From: Lachnospiraceae bacterium OM04-12BH
GTDB lineage: Bacteria; Bacillota; Clostridia; Lachnospirales; Lachnospiraceae
Direction of reading: 5' to 3'
DNA: 64,000 nt
Assembly (NCBI GenBank): GCA_003490145.1
Contig: QULQ01000010.1
Span: forward strand, 1-64,000
Numbering within the stretch: the stretch's first letter is position 1; every line of letters begins with the position of its first letter. Under the pieces are notes generated by a model. It did not search any database. It worked only from the letters and a program-made list of their open reading frames with translations, and had not been told where the DNA came from. Below are positions 52,359 through 61,090 of the stretch, one piece after another. The position numbers were made by a program, and so were the translations under genes.

Positions 52359-53311
52359 TGAGATGCCTGCTTTTTCTTTTTCTGTTTGCGGTGTTCCTTG
52401 GCTTCCTCTCTCTTATCCTGGATCTTCTGACATTCTTCTTCAGATATGAATTTGGAAGTCTTCACAATATAAACACCGTCATTTTCTGTTTTACGGATCC
52501 GGATCTTTGATTTCATGCTGCCATGCACCGGACAGACGGCTACGCTGTAATAATGCTTGCCGTTTGGTGTAAACCACCGGATCTTTTTACGGATATTCCT
52601 ATGACAGAGATAGCATTTGGTGCTGATCACCTCCCTATCCTCCAGCGCCTCCTGCTTATCCGCAAATTCCCTCGAAATATACTTCATATAGTCATGGAAG
52701 AAGACATGGATCTCTTCCTCTCTGGATGCAGGAAGCACAAAGGTATCAATGGAATAGTTCTCCAGCACCTCTTCCGGCAGAATCTCAAGTATCTTTGCCG
52801 TATAGTAAGCATCACTGAAGGCCCGGTGAAAAGGAATATCCTTCTCTATCTTCAGGAAATCAATCGCGTATTCCAGACTTCGTCTGGACTTGCGGTCCTC
52901 ATAGGCAATACTGAACAGCTTCTGTACATCCAGAAATTTAAGAGGACCTGTGCTTAGCGGCTCCATTTTATAATAACGCATATTTCTCTGTAATTCATAC
53001 AGATCAAGTGGTCCCCAGGTGCAGTAGATCACATTCCTCCCACTAAAGGCAAGAAACTCCTCCATCACCTCCGGGAAAGGACACCCCTTTTGCAGATCCT
53101 TCATATGAAGATGGATGATCTTACTGGTAATAGCATGCATATGCTGATAGATCGCCGGCTTTACAAGCTGATTGAACTCACTGATCATTTTCCGTTCACT
53201 GCTCAGCAGGATCGCACCCATATCGATAATTTCAAAAGGGATTTCCTTTACCTCGGGCTCTTCCCCTGTATTACTCTGGTTCCACTCCAGATCAAGCACA
53301 ACATAGTTCAT
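52349..53311 (-). CDS. DEDDh 3'-5' exonuclease domain protein
   Basis: This 320-residue protein has an exonuclease domain over residues 1-180 with ExoI YVVLDLEWNQ (Asp and Glu metal ligands), ExoII region YCTWGPLDLYEL and ExoIII HRAFSDAYYTAKIL (His and Asp). It resembles KapD and the inhibitor-of-KinA-pathway group of Firmicute exonucleases. The C-terminal part (about 230-320) contains CYLCHRNIRKKIRWF and is basic, possibly a nucleic-acid-binding extension with a CxxC. It acts on RNA or DNA 3' ends; which one is unknown. Convergent overlap with the carboxypeptidase gene. Confidence 0.85.
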   Translation of the reverse strand: MNYVVLDLEWNQSNTGEEPEVKEIPFEIIDMGAILLSSERKMISEFNQLVKPAIYQHMHAITSKIIHLHMKDLQKGCPFPEVMEEFLAFSGRNVIYCTWGPLDLYELQRNMRYYKMEPLSTGPLKFLDVQKLFSIAYEDRKSRRSLEYAIDFLKIEKDIPFHRAFSDAYYTAKILEILPEEVLENYSIDTFVLPASREEEIHVFFHDYMKYISREFADKQEALEDREVISTKCYLCHRNIRKKIRWFTPNGKHYYSVAVCPVHGSMKSKIRIRKTENDGVYIVKTSKFISEEECQKIQDKREEAKEHRKQKKKKQASHQK

Positions 53312-53388
53312 TTCATTCGTTTCCTTTATAAAGATGGATCTATTTTACCACAGAACTGCTTCCCTACCAACCCACTTTTATGCTGTGC

Positions 53389-54693
53389 TTATTGTACCTG
53401 CCCCTGCTGGCGCACGGTACCTCCGTTTTTGATCTCTTTCGTGGCACTTACCACGATCATGGTATCTCCATCCAGTGCCCCGGTTATGGCAGCATAATTC
53501 TCATTCTGATCCTGCACTGTCACGTTGATCTCCTCAATATAAGACTCCTCTCCGAGGATCCCTTCCCGCTGCTTCACCGCATATACATAATTTCTTGTAT
53601 TTTCCGAATGCAGGGCATAAACAGGAATACAGAATGGAAACTTCTCCCCTGCATCTGAAGCAGTCAGGGTTCCGGACTGTCCCGGTATCCCTTCTCCTTC
53701 TGAAAGAGGGATCAGAATTTCATAGCTGCCATCTCCGGAAGCACTTTCACCAAGATAGGTGACCGTCGTCTGAAATTCACTTTCTCCTTCCAGCTTTACC
53801 GTGACGAAATCCTTCAGGCCCACATGCTTTTTCTGCTCCCTGCTGATCAGGATCTTTAACTGACAGGGTACCGTATCATCTGAAAGCCGCAGCACGGCCG
53901 TATCCCCGATCCTCTCTCCCGCAGATAGAGAAACTCCTGTGACCACACCGCTTCTTTCTGAAAACACCTGTCCCTCCTGCTGCAGGACCTCCCGATAAAC
54001 AGAAAGGCTGTCTGAAAGCTTTTCCTTTTCCATGGAAAGCTCTGTCAGCTCGGAAGACGAGGCTTCTGGAAGAAGCGCATCCTCTACCCTTCTTCCTGCA
54101 TCTTTTACGGCTTCATCCCGTTCCGCTTTCGTGTCTGCCTCCGCATAGGCAGCGCTCTGCAGCGCCGCCTTCGTTTCCTCGTCCATGCCTTCTTCTCCGT
54201 CTTCCTCTGCCTGAACATAAGCTTCTGCGGCTCTTCCCACTTTCGTATCCTGGATCCGTGCCGTGGTATCATAATCTTCTCTGGCCCGTGCAAGCTCAAG
54301 ATCCCGTTTCTGCTGTGCCAGCGCCTGATTTTCTTCTATGGATGCCATCTGCACGGAAATTCTGTCGATCTCCTGCTGCTTTGCATCTATGATCTCCTGC
54401 AGATCTGCCAGGTCAACCGTGAAGAGAAGATCTCCTTCCTCCACTCTGTCACCTTCCCGTACAGAGATCCCGGAAAGCCGAAGACCACTGACAAAGTTCA
54501 CCGGAATTTCCCCGCCGGCAACTACAATCCCCTCTGCCTCCACCTTATGTTCTACATATTTGCTGTCCGGCTTCTGCACGGTGACCATGGGAAGCTGATA
54601 AGCATACACTGCCCGGGAAATCAGGGTACACAGCCACATGATACCAAGAAATATGATAAATCCTGTAAAAATCTTCCGTTTCTTTTCTTTCAT
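53389..54693 (-). CDS. RND/HlyD-type membrane-fusion adaptor
   Basis: This 434-residue protein has one N-terminal helix (IFTGFIIFLGIMWLCTLISRA), the biotinyl-lipoyl half (VEAEGIVVAGGEIPVNFVSG), SVREGDRVEEGDLLFTVDL, then a long coiled coil (about 105-245), the second lipoyl half (FSERSGVVTGVSLSAGERI), a beta-barrel (DDTVPCQLKILISREQKKHV) and a membrane-proximal domain. Such adaptors normally pair with MacB-type or RND exporters, but none is here. Its start is 4 bp after the stop of a sugar-type permease gene, so it belongs to that operon. The combination is unusual. Confidence 0.85.
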   Translation of the reverse strand: MKEKKRKIFTGFIIFLGIMWLCTLISRAVYAYQLPMVTVQKPDSKYVEHKVEAEGIVVAGGEIPVNFVSGLRLSGISVREGDRVEEGDLLFTVDLADLQEIIDAKQQEIDRISVQMASIEENQALAQQKRDLELARAREDYDTTARIQDTKVGRAAEAYVQAEEDGEEGMDEETKAALQSAAYAEADTKAERDEAVKDAGRRVEDALLPEASSSELTELSMEKEKLSDSLSVYREVLQQEGQVFSERSGVVTGVSLSAGERIGDTAVLRLSDDTVPCQLKILISREQKKHVGLKDFVTVKLEGESEFQTTVTYLGESASGDGSYEILIPLSEGEGIPGQSGTLTASDAGEKFPFCIPVYALHSENTRNYVYAVKQREGILGEESYIEEINVTVQDQNENYAAITGALDGDTMIVVSATKEIKNGGTVRQQGQVQ

Positions 54694-54697
54694 AACC

Positions 54698-55546
54698 TCA
54701 CTCCTTCAGTCCCGCATATACGATCCCCTGCTCCAGATCATCATGGAAAAGCCCGAATACAAAAAGCACCGGGATCAGCATGATCACACTGCCGCAGAAG
54801 GCTGTCGCTGCCTGATTCAGACTGATCTGCGGCAGATACAGGGACAGGGGCCACAGGGATTTGTCGTCCAGAAATGCCATAGGCTGCTCGATCAGATTAA
54901 AGCATTCCAGAAATCCAAGGATCAGTGCCGAACAGATCCCGCCCCTGCCAAGAGGAAGCCCTATCCGCAAGAACAGTCCTGCTTCCCCGGCTCCGTCTAT
55001 CCTCGCCGCTTCCAGCATGGCCTGCGGGATCGCTGAAAATCCTCCGTAACATAAGAATACCGGGAACGCTGAAAAAACAGCCGGCAGGATCACCGCCCAC
55101 TGTGTATTCATCAGATGCAGTCTGGTGAGAACCAGATAACTGGAAAGCATGGTCACCTGAAACGGGATCAGCATCAGTACCGTATACAGGGAAAACAGCA
55201 GCCTGCTGCCCTTTCCCTTATAAACGGCAAAGCCAAAAGCTGCCGGAACTGCCACAAGGAGCTGCCCTGCCAGCACTACCCCTGTCATCCTCATACTGTT
55301 CCAGAACAGCACAAAAAACTGCGGTGTCTCCAGAAGCAGCTTTTCATAATTCAGGAATGTCGGATAATCCGGTATCACCGTAAAGGAAAAGCTTCCTTCC
55401 CCGGTAAATACCGGCATCAGTCTTTCCCTGATCTCCTGCACATCCATCAGTGACCCTGTCAGAAGCAGAAACAATGGCAGAACCGTTACAAGCGCCGGCA
55501 GCAGTAAAAGTGCCAGGATCAGTAATTCCTTTCCTCTTTTTCTCAT
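54698..55546 (-). CDS. Carbohydrate ABC transporter permease (MalG type)
   Basis: This 282-residue permease has six predicted helices and the EAA-type loop: ARIDGAGEAGLFLRIGLPLGRGGI near 185 (A-x-x-DGA...IxLP), typical of the MalG family. The N-terminus begins MRKRGKELLILALLL. ATG 55546 has AGGAG upstream. It lies directly after the MalF-type permease and directly before the adaptor gene. The matching ATPase is not in the window and must be supplied from elsewhere, as is usual for Firmicute sugar importers sharing MsmX. Confidence 0.92.
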   Translation of the reverse strand: MRKRGKELLILALLLLPALVTVLPLFLLLTGSLMDVQEIRERLMPVFTGEGSFSFTVIPDYPTFLNYEKLLLETPQFFVLFWNSMRMTGVVLAGQLLVAVPAAFGFAVYKGKGSRLLFSLYTVLMLIPFQVTMLSSYLVLTRLHLMNTQWAVILPAVFSAFPVFLCYGGFSAIPQAMLEAARIDGAGEAGLFLRIGLPLGRGGICSALILGFLECFNLIEQPMAFLDDKSLWPLSLYLPQISLNQAATAFCGSVIMLIPVLFVFGLFHDDLEQGIVYAGLKE

Positions 55547-55549
55547 CAC

Positions 55550-56398
55550 TTACTCCTCTTTTTCCTTCCATCTGCCCTGCAGCAGCCAGATACCGGAAAG
55601 CAGTACCAGAAACAGCAGTACCGAAGCCGCCGCCATCTTGGAAAACTCCAGATTCACAAACCAGTTGTTAAACAGGTGCTGCAGCAGGTAAATACTTCTG
55701 TCAGGATAAGCTCCGGCTGTCAGATAGGCCTCCCGGTAGATCTTGAAGGAATTCAGGAAAGACAGGATCACAATAGTAAAAAATACATTTTTCAGTCCCG
55801 GCAGTATGATATAGCGCACCCGCTGAAAGCTTCCTGCCCCGTCCACCATGGCCGCTTCCAGGATCTCCTTCTGGATCCCCTTGATCCCGGCAAGCCACAA
55901 AATCACCGTATATCCTGTATTTTTCCAGAGATAACACAAAAGCAGTACCAGAAATTCCTGCCCGGTTAAATAATAGCCGATCACTTTCCAGACGATCACA
56001 ACGACTGCTGCCGGCAGGGCATAAGGCAGGAGATACAGCGGTTTCAATATCTGTGCCTTTCCTGATCCGCTGAACAAAAGAGCGATCAGAAAACCGCAGA
56101 TCAGCAGCAGCGGGATCCCGGTCAGGGTAAACCGCAGTGTATTTTTCACTGCCAGCAAAAAGGCCTGATTGGCAAAGATTGTTTTGTAATGGGAAAATCC
56201 GGTAAACTGTCCGGTCACCTCTGTCATAAAGGACCGCCTGACCACATCTCCGAAAGGGATCACGGTAAAGAACGCCGTTCCGATCAGACTGGGAAGAAGA
56301 AAGCATAAAAATGCTTTCTTCTCTCTTCTTTCCCGTATGCTACTCCGCCATATAAATGGCCAGCTTTTCCCTGATATTTCTGACTGCCTCCTCTTCAT
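55550..56398 (-). CDS. Carbohydrate ABC transporter permease (MalF type)
   Basis: The protein is 282 residues from ATG 56398, with AAGGAAG upstream; the first 59 bases overlap the 3' end of the binding-protein gene. Six helices are predicted, beginning AFLCFLLPSLIGTAFFTVIP, with the EAA loop AAMVDGAGSFQRVRYIILPGLKNV near 195. It forms the importer channel with the MalG-type subunit. The substrate is unknown. The overlap with the binding-protein gene points to translational coupling. Confidence 0.9.
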   Translation of the reverse strand: MKRRQSEISGKSWPFIWRSSIRERREKKAFLCFLLPSLIGTAFFTVIPFGDVVRRSFMTEVTGQFTGFSHYKTIFANQAFLLAVKNTLRFTLTGIPLLLICGFLIALLFSGSGKAQILKPLYLLPYALPAAVVVIVWKVIGYYLTGQEFLVLLLCYLWKNTGYTVILWLAGIKGIQKEILEAAMVDGAGSFQRVRYIILPGLKNVFFTIVILSFLNSFKIYREAYLTAGAYPDRSIYLLQHLFNNWFVNLEFSKMAAASVLLFLVLLSGIWLLQGRWKEKEE

Positions 56399-58709
56399 CA
56401 CAGCTTCCTTCCAGATATTTCTTTCCCTCTTCAAATACGGCCGTTTCCAGTGTCTCATCTTCCAGATAGGGAACTTTGACCTGCTCTATCAGCTGATACA
56501 GGCTGTTTTCTGCTTCCTCATCGGGCCAGTAGACATTCAGAGTGGCCTCCAGCCCGTCAGCATTGCCTACGGACATCATGCCATAAACTACATCTCCGTT
56601 TTCATCCGGTTCCTGATCCTGCAGCCAGCTTGCATTTCTGCCTGCCGCAAAATTTTCTCTCAGGCCGTCTTTATTAATGGAAAATCCACTGACCTGCCCC
56701 TGATACTTCACAGAGAAAAACATCCGTAAAAAGTCAAGTGCCTGTTCCTGATTCTTCGATCCTGCACTGACAGAGACCAGCGTCTGTGGTATAAACACAT
56801 CACTGCTCTGCCCGTTCATCGGCGCAAAGGTAACATCTTCAAACCCGTCTACCTTTTTTACTGAGGTAAGCATTCCATAATCATAGGTACCGTCTACCAT
56901 TCCCATCTCTGCCAGGCTTCCGCCGCCAAGGTAACTCATCTCATCCAGTCCGCAGAATGAAATATTGGCTGCCCAGTTTTCTCCATAGTCAGCGACAAAA
57001 TACTCATTGTACATATCAAAATTTTCCTGTCTCTGCGGCGTCATGCTCTTCATCTGTGCCTCATAGATCCTCTTTGTCTGTACCAGAAATTCTTTTATCT
57101 TTTCTTCATCCAGCGTACTGTCTTCTCTGATCCATGCCGGTGCAGAAACCATCGCAAAACGCTTCATTACCGCTACCGGAGAATACATATAAGGCTGGAA
57201 AATCTGACTTTCCGGATTTTCCTGCTGCAGCTTTTCAATAGCATCTGCTGCCTGTGTCAAACCCTGGCCTGCCTCTGCTGCCCACTGTCTTCCAAATACC
57301 ATGGGAAGATTGATCGTACATGGTAGCGTATAAATCCCACCATCCTGCTTCATTGCTTCTATGACATTATCAAAGAACTCTGCATCCTGTTCCATATCAG
57401 CAACAGTATCTGTCAGATCCAGCAGAAGTCCTTTTTCTATATAGGAAGAAAGCGGCATTCCATCCATGATCAGAATATCCGGTCCCTGTCCTGCCAGAAT
57501 CTGTGTATTCAGCTTTTTCAGGGCATCCTCTTTGGTTACGGAGCTTCCCTCCTCCATTCCGATTTCATATTCCACATAAACATCTGGGTTATTTACCTGA
57601 TACTCCGTTATTGCTGCCTGCATATAAATATTTTCTGAAAGGCTGTATGCCTTCAGCTTCACAGACGGTACAGAGGCAATATCTGGATCATACACAAAAT
57701 GCACGACAATACCACCGCTGAAAACAGCCAGAAATTCCTGATTATCCAGCTCCACCATGCCACACAGGCCATAGGACGGAGAACTGAGCCTTGAAAGGCT
57801 TCCGTCAATGACCTGCTCTACTGCACTTCCGCCGATCACATGTCTGTGAAGTCCTTTGGTACCGGCCAGATAGATCACCCCGTCTTCCTTTCCCTGAAAC
57901 AGGTACAGATCAAACCAACTGCTTCCGTTAAAGGACCTCTGTCCATAGTATTCCTTTACAAAATCTGCCAGCACAGTATCCTCTACATACGTATCCGCCT
58001 TAAGGTCATACAAAAGCGGTGCCTCATAATCATAGCCATCCATGATCATCAGATCTCCGGCAAAGGAAAGCATTCTCGGCGCACCCTCATCTATGGTCAG
58101 AAAAGGCGTTCCTTCCGTTTCTCCCTTCTTTACCCGGTAAAGCGTATGGGCGCTGACCGATGCAAAGTAACAGTTCCCCTCCGGAGAAACCCACACATTT
58201 CTGGCATATTCATCCTCTGGCAGCGGCAGTGTCAGTTCCGTCGTCTCTCCTTCCGGAGAAATCACTATATATCTGATATGTTTTCCAAACTCGTCTACAG
58301 ACTCTTCTTCCGTGCTGTCATCATAGATCACAGCAGTAGTTCCATCCGCATTCATCTTCAGATCCATCACATAATGCTGTTCTGCGTTCAGCTGATCCAC
58401 GACCGGTATCTCATAGGCATGAAAGCTCTGTCCCTGATCTTCCGATACCAGAGAACTGACAAATTCGTTAAGTATTACGATATTTCCATCTGAAAGTGTC
58501 AGCATCTGACAGATGTTTCCCTGCATCATATCCTCTAAAGACAGCTCTGTTTCCGTATACCTTCCCATGGCAGTACTGCCTGAGCCATCATCTGTCTTTC
58601 CATTTCCTGCTGTGCCTTCTGTATTTTTCAAGGTGCCGCAGCCACTAAGCAATAGCATTCCGGCAAGCAGAAGACTTCCTGTTTTTATCCATCTTTTCCT
58701 TTTCTTCAT
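56340..58709 (-). CDS. Solute-binding lipoprotein with N-terminal propeller-like region
   Basis: This 789-residue lipoprotein has the lipobox LLLSGCG (Cys near 24). Residues about 55-360 consist of repeated beta-strand units like a propeller (LSDGNIVILNEFVSSLVS, then an Asp-box-like SEDQGQSFHAYEIP, VSPEGNCYFASVSAHTLYRV, LYLFQGKEDGVIYLAGTKGL). Residues about 365-789 are a family-1 solute-binding domain (AAITEYQVNNPDVYVEYEI, ILAGQGPDILIMDGMPLSSYI, FIPQTLVSVSAGSKNQEQAL). Ordinary sugar-binding proteins have about 420-450 residues, so the N-terminal half is an added sensory or ligand-presenting module. It heads the permease/adaptor operon and is divergent from a two-component system. Confidence 0.87.
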   Translation of the reverse strand: MKKRKRWIKTGSLLLAGMLLLSGCGTLKNTEGTAGNGKTDDGSGSTAMGRYTETELSLEDMMQGNICQMLTLSDGNIVILNEFVSSLVSEDQGQSFHAYEIPVVDQLNAEQHYVMDLKMNADGTTAVIYDDSTEEESVDEFGKHIRYIVISPEGETTELTLPLPEDEYARNVWVSPEGNCYFASVSAHTLYRVKKGETEGTPFLTIDEGAPRMLSFAGDLMIMDGYDYEAPLLYDLKADTYVEDTVLADFVKEYYGQRSFNGSSWFDLYLFQGKEDGVIYLAGTKGLHRHVIGGSAVEQVIDGSLSRLSSPSYGLCGMVELDNQEFLAVFSGGIVVHFVYDPDIASVPSVKLKAYSLSENIYMQAAITEYQVNNPDVYVEYEIGMEEGSSVTKEDALKKLNTQILAGQGPDILIMDGMPLSSYIEKGLLLDLTDTVADMEQDAEFFDNVIEAMKQDGGIYTLPCTINLPMVFGRQWAAEAGQGLTQAADAIEKLQQENPESQIFQPYMYSPVAVMKRFAMVSAPAWIREDSTLDEEKIKEFLVQTKRIYEAQMKSMTPQRQENFDMYNEYFVADYGENWAANISFCGLDEMSYLGGGSLAEMGMVDGTYDYGMLTSVKKVDGFEDVTFAPMNGQSSDVFIPQTLVSVSAGSKNQEQALDFLRMFFSVKYQGQVSGFSINKDGLRENFAAGRNASWLQDQEPDENGDVVYGMMSVGNADGLEATLNVYWPDEEAENSLYQLIEQVKVPYLEDETLETAVFEEGKKYLEGSCDEEEAVRNIREKLAIYMAE

Positions 58710-58780
58710 GAAAAAGCACTCCTTTTCGCTGTTTGATTTTCTGTCTCACAGCATAACAGCCCTTTCTCTAATCTGCCTCT

Positions 58781-58805
58781 AAGATTTCTGAAGATATCTT
58801 AAGAT
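58781..58805. promoter_or_regulatory. Three AAGAT direct repeats spaced 10 bp apart
   Basis: AAGAT occurs at 58781-58785, 58791-58795 and 58801-58805, one helical turn apart. This is the usual arrangement for OmpR-family response regulators. The site lies 72-96 bp upstream of the solute-binding-protein start and about 115 bp upstream of the response regulator gene. Confidence 0.6.
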
Positions 58806-58810
58806 CATTC

Positions 58811-58836
58811 AAAAAGGATCCACCGGATCCTTTTTT
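58811..58836. terminator. Terminator-like hairpin between divergent genes
   Basis: AAAAAGGATCC (58811-58821) and GGATCCTTTTT (58825-58835) form a perfect stem with a 3-base loop, with T-runs in both directions. It sits between two divergent start regions, where a terminator is not expected, so it may insulate the two promoters or attenuate a leader. Confidence 0.6.
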
Positions 58837-58917
58837 CATATGCATGGCAATTTTAAAGAAAGCTTACAGATTTCTGTGGTATACTTTTTAACAGAATGCT
58901 TTTATGAAGGAGAATCC

Positions 58918-59592
58918 ATGAGAATTTTACTTGCTGAAGACGATGAAGAATTAAACCGTGCTCTGTGTTTCCAGTTAAAGGCACAGGGCTTTTCTGTAGA
59001 TACCTGTCTGGACGGGGAAGAAGCGCTTTTCTATGGAGAACAGAATATTTATGATGTGATCCTGCTTGACCGCATGCTTCCTCATATGGAGGGAACTGCC
59101 GTCCTTTCCCGGCTTCGCAAAAAGGGTGTGCTGGCACCGGTCATTCTGATCACTGCCCTTGGCACACTGACTGACAAGGTGACCGGCTTAAACCTTGGTG
59201 CTGATGACTACCTGGTGAAGCCCTTTGCTTTTGAAGAACTGCTGGCAAGGATCCACTGTGTGGCAAGACGGCCAAGAACACTGGAAAATACCCGGAACAT
59301 TTCCTTTCTGGATCTTACCTTTTATCCGGAAGAATACCGGCTTTCCGGCCCTTCCGGAAGCTGCACCCTCTCCAGAAGGGAGGCTGCCCTGATGGAAACC
59401 TTCCTCCGCAGAAAGGAACAACCCCTTTCCCGGAGTTCCCTTCTGCTTACTGTCTGGGGGCCGGACAGCGATGTGGAAGAAGGAAATCTTGACAACTATA
59501 TCCACTTTTTAAGGAGGCGCCTTACTACTGTAGGCAGCAGCCTTTCCATTAAAACCCTGCGTGGCTTTGGCTACTGCCTGAAGGAGAAATGA
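58918..59592 (+). CDS. OmpR-family response regulator
   Basis: The protein is 224 residues from ATG 58918 with AAGGAG upstream; the frame is open 78 bases earlier but that part lacks a site. The receiver has AEDDEELN, the phospho-acceptor Asp in VILLDRMLPHMEG near 51, and Lys in DYLVKPFAFEELLA near 100. The winged helix carries TLSRREAALMETFLRR, GNLDNYIHFLRRRLT and IKTLRGFGYCL. The kinase gene follows by 7 bp. The divergent solute-binding-protein operon is its likely target, together with the AAGAT repeats between them. Confidence 0.94.
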   Translation: MRILLAEDDEELNRALCFQLKAQGFSVDTCLDGEEALFYGEQNIYDVILLDRMLPHMEGTAVLSRLRKKGVLAPVILITALGTLTDKVTGLNLGADDYLVKPFAFEELLARIHCVARRPRTLENTRNISFLDLTFYPEEYRLSGPSGSCTLSRREAALMETFLRRKEQPLSRSSLLLTVWGPDSDVEEGNLDNYIHFLRRRLTTVGSSLSIKTLRGFGYCLKEK

Positions 59593-59599
59593 GGTTCCC

Positions 59600-60967
59600 A
59601 TGTTTCAAAAGGTACGAATCCGTCTTACCCTGCTCTGCAGCGGCATCATCACCCTGCTGATCATCATCATGTCATTTCTGTATCTCCGTATTTCAGAAAA
59701 TAGCCTCTACCGGAACCAGTTTTATTCCTTCCAGAATGACAGCAACACCATCATCATCAATCTGGAGCAGCAGTCTGTCATCACCATGGAATGGCTTTCC
59801 AAAATGGAGGCCCCGGGAAACTATCAGTTTTATCTGCTGGATAACGGACATCCCTTTCTTTATAATTCACTGCATGATACGGCTCCTGCAGAAAACCGGG
59901 CTGCTTCTTCATCAGATGGCAATACTTCTGTGTCCAAAAGCAAGACATCTTCTTCTCTTTCTGACATCTTTGGAGAGGCGTGGACGTATTATGAAAGCAC
60001 GCTGCCCCAGGATTCTTCTCTGGAAGAGGCATCCTCTCTGTCTCCCTATACGGCATGGCACCGGACCTTTTCCTTCACAGATTCCGGGAAAAATGATTAC
60101 TTCTGCACATTGATCACGCTGGAGCGGAACACCTCACAGCTTCAGATCATGATCCTTTCTTCTCTGGCCGGTCTTGAAAAACAGATCCGGGAACAACGCT
60201 TTCTTTTCCTGCTGATCGACTCCTTCACCGTGGCTTTGCTCTTCCTGTTTTCCTTTTTCTTCACCGGAAAACTCCTTGCCCCCATTGAAGAGAGCCGGAA
60301 AAAGCAGCTTTCCTTTGTGGCTGCAGCTTCCCACGAGCTGCGTACCCCTCTTTCCGTGATCCTTTCCAGTCTGGAATGCTGTCATCAGGCCTCTCCTGAT
60401 GAAGTCGCGGGCTTTCTTGCTACGATTGAAAAACAGGCAGCCCTGATGAAAAGCCTTGTCAATGACCTGCTCACCCTGTCTGCCTCAGACAGCGGGCAAC
60501 TTGTACTTTCCAGAAGCACTGCCGAACTGGACACTCTGCTGCTTGATACCTTCGAAGCTTTTGAGCCGCTTGCCGCCAGAAAATCGATCACCATGTCCGT
60601 TTCCCTCCCGGAAGAAGCGCTTACGCCTTATTCCTGCGATGAAATGCGCATCCGGCAGGTACTCTCGATTCTCATTCAGAATGCCATCAGCTATACTCCG
60701 GCAGGCGGACATATCCACCTTGCTCTTTCTGTCAGAAATCATCAGTATCTTTTCTCTGTGGCCGATAACGGTCCTGGCATTGCCGATGCTGACAAAGAAC
60801 ATATTTTTGAGCGCTTTTACCGGGCTGAAAAATCCCGGAATACCAAAGGCCATTTCGGTCTTGGGCTTTCGATCGCCTGTGAAATCGTAACTGCACACCA
60901 CGGACACCTTTGGGTTACTGACACAAATGGCGGCGGGAGTACGTTTTTTATAGGTCTTCCCTGTTGA
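59600..60967 (+). CDS. Sensor histidine kinase
   Basis: This is a 455-residue kinase. A first membrane helix near 9-29 (LLCSGIITLLIIIMSFLYL) is followed by a large extracellular region (about 30-195) of no named family, a second helix near 202-222, then the H-box VAAASHELRTPLSVILSS near 245, N-box SILIQNAISYTPAGG near 354, G1 SVADNGPGIADAD and G2 HFGLGLSIACEIVTAHHG. All motifs are intact. GAGGT lies upstream of the ATG. It is paired with the response regulator and probably senses a ligand related to the divergent solute-binding protein. Confidence 0.94.
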   Translation: MFQKVRIRLTLLCSGIITLLIIIMSFLYLRISENSLYRNQFYSFQNDSNTIIINLEQQSVITMEWLSKMEAPGNYQFYLLDNGHPFLYNSLHDTAPAENRAASSSDGNTSVSKSKTSSSLSDIFGEAWTYYESTLPQDSSLEEASSLSPYTAWHRTFSFTDSGKNDYFCTLITLERNTSQLQIMILSSLAGLEKQIREQRFLFLLIDSFTVALLFLFSFFFTGKLLAPIEESRKKQLSFVAAASHELRTPLSVILSSLECCHQASPDEVAGFLATIEKQAALMKSLVNDLLTLSASDSGQLVLSRSTAELDTLLLDTFEAFEPLAARKSITMSVSLPEEALTPYSCDEMRIRQVLSILIQNAISYTPAGGHIHLALSVRNHQYLFSVADNGPGIADADKEHIFERFYRAEKSRNTKGHFGLGLSIACEIVTAHHGHLWVTDTNGGGSTFFIGLPC

Positions 60968-61090
60968 AATTTCATATGTTTTCCTTTATAATATTGAAGA
61001 TATTATCTGCTGTTACAATGCTTTTTTACGGTTTCAGAACGTACTCCATCACACAGCAGAAAGCAGTACACCCGGAGGTAGACCTACATC

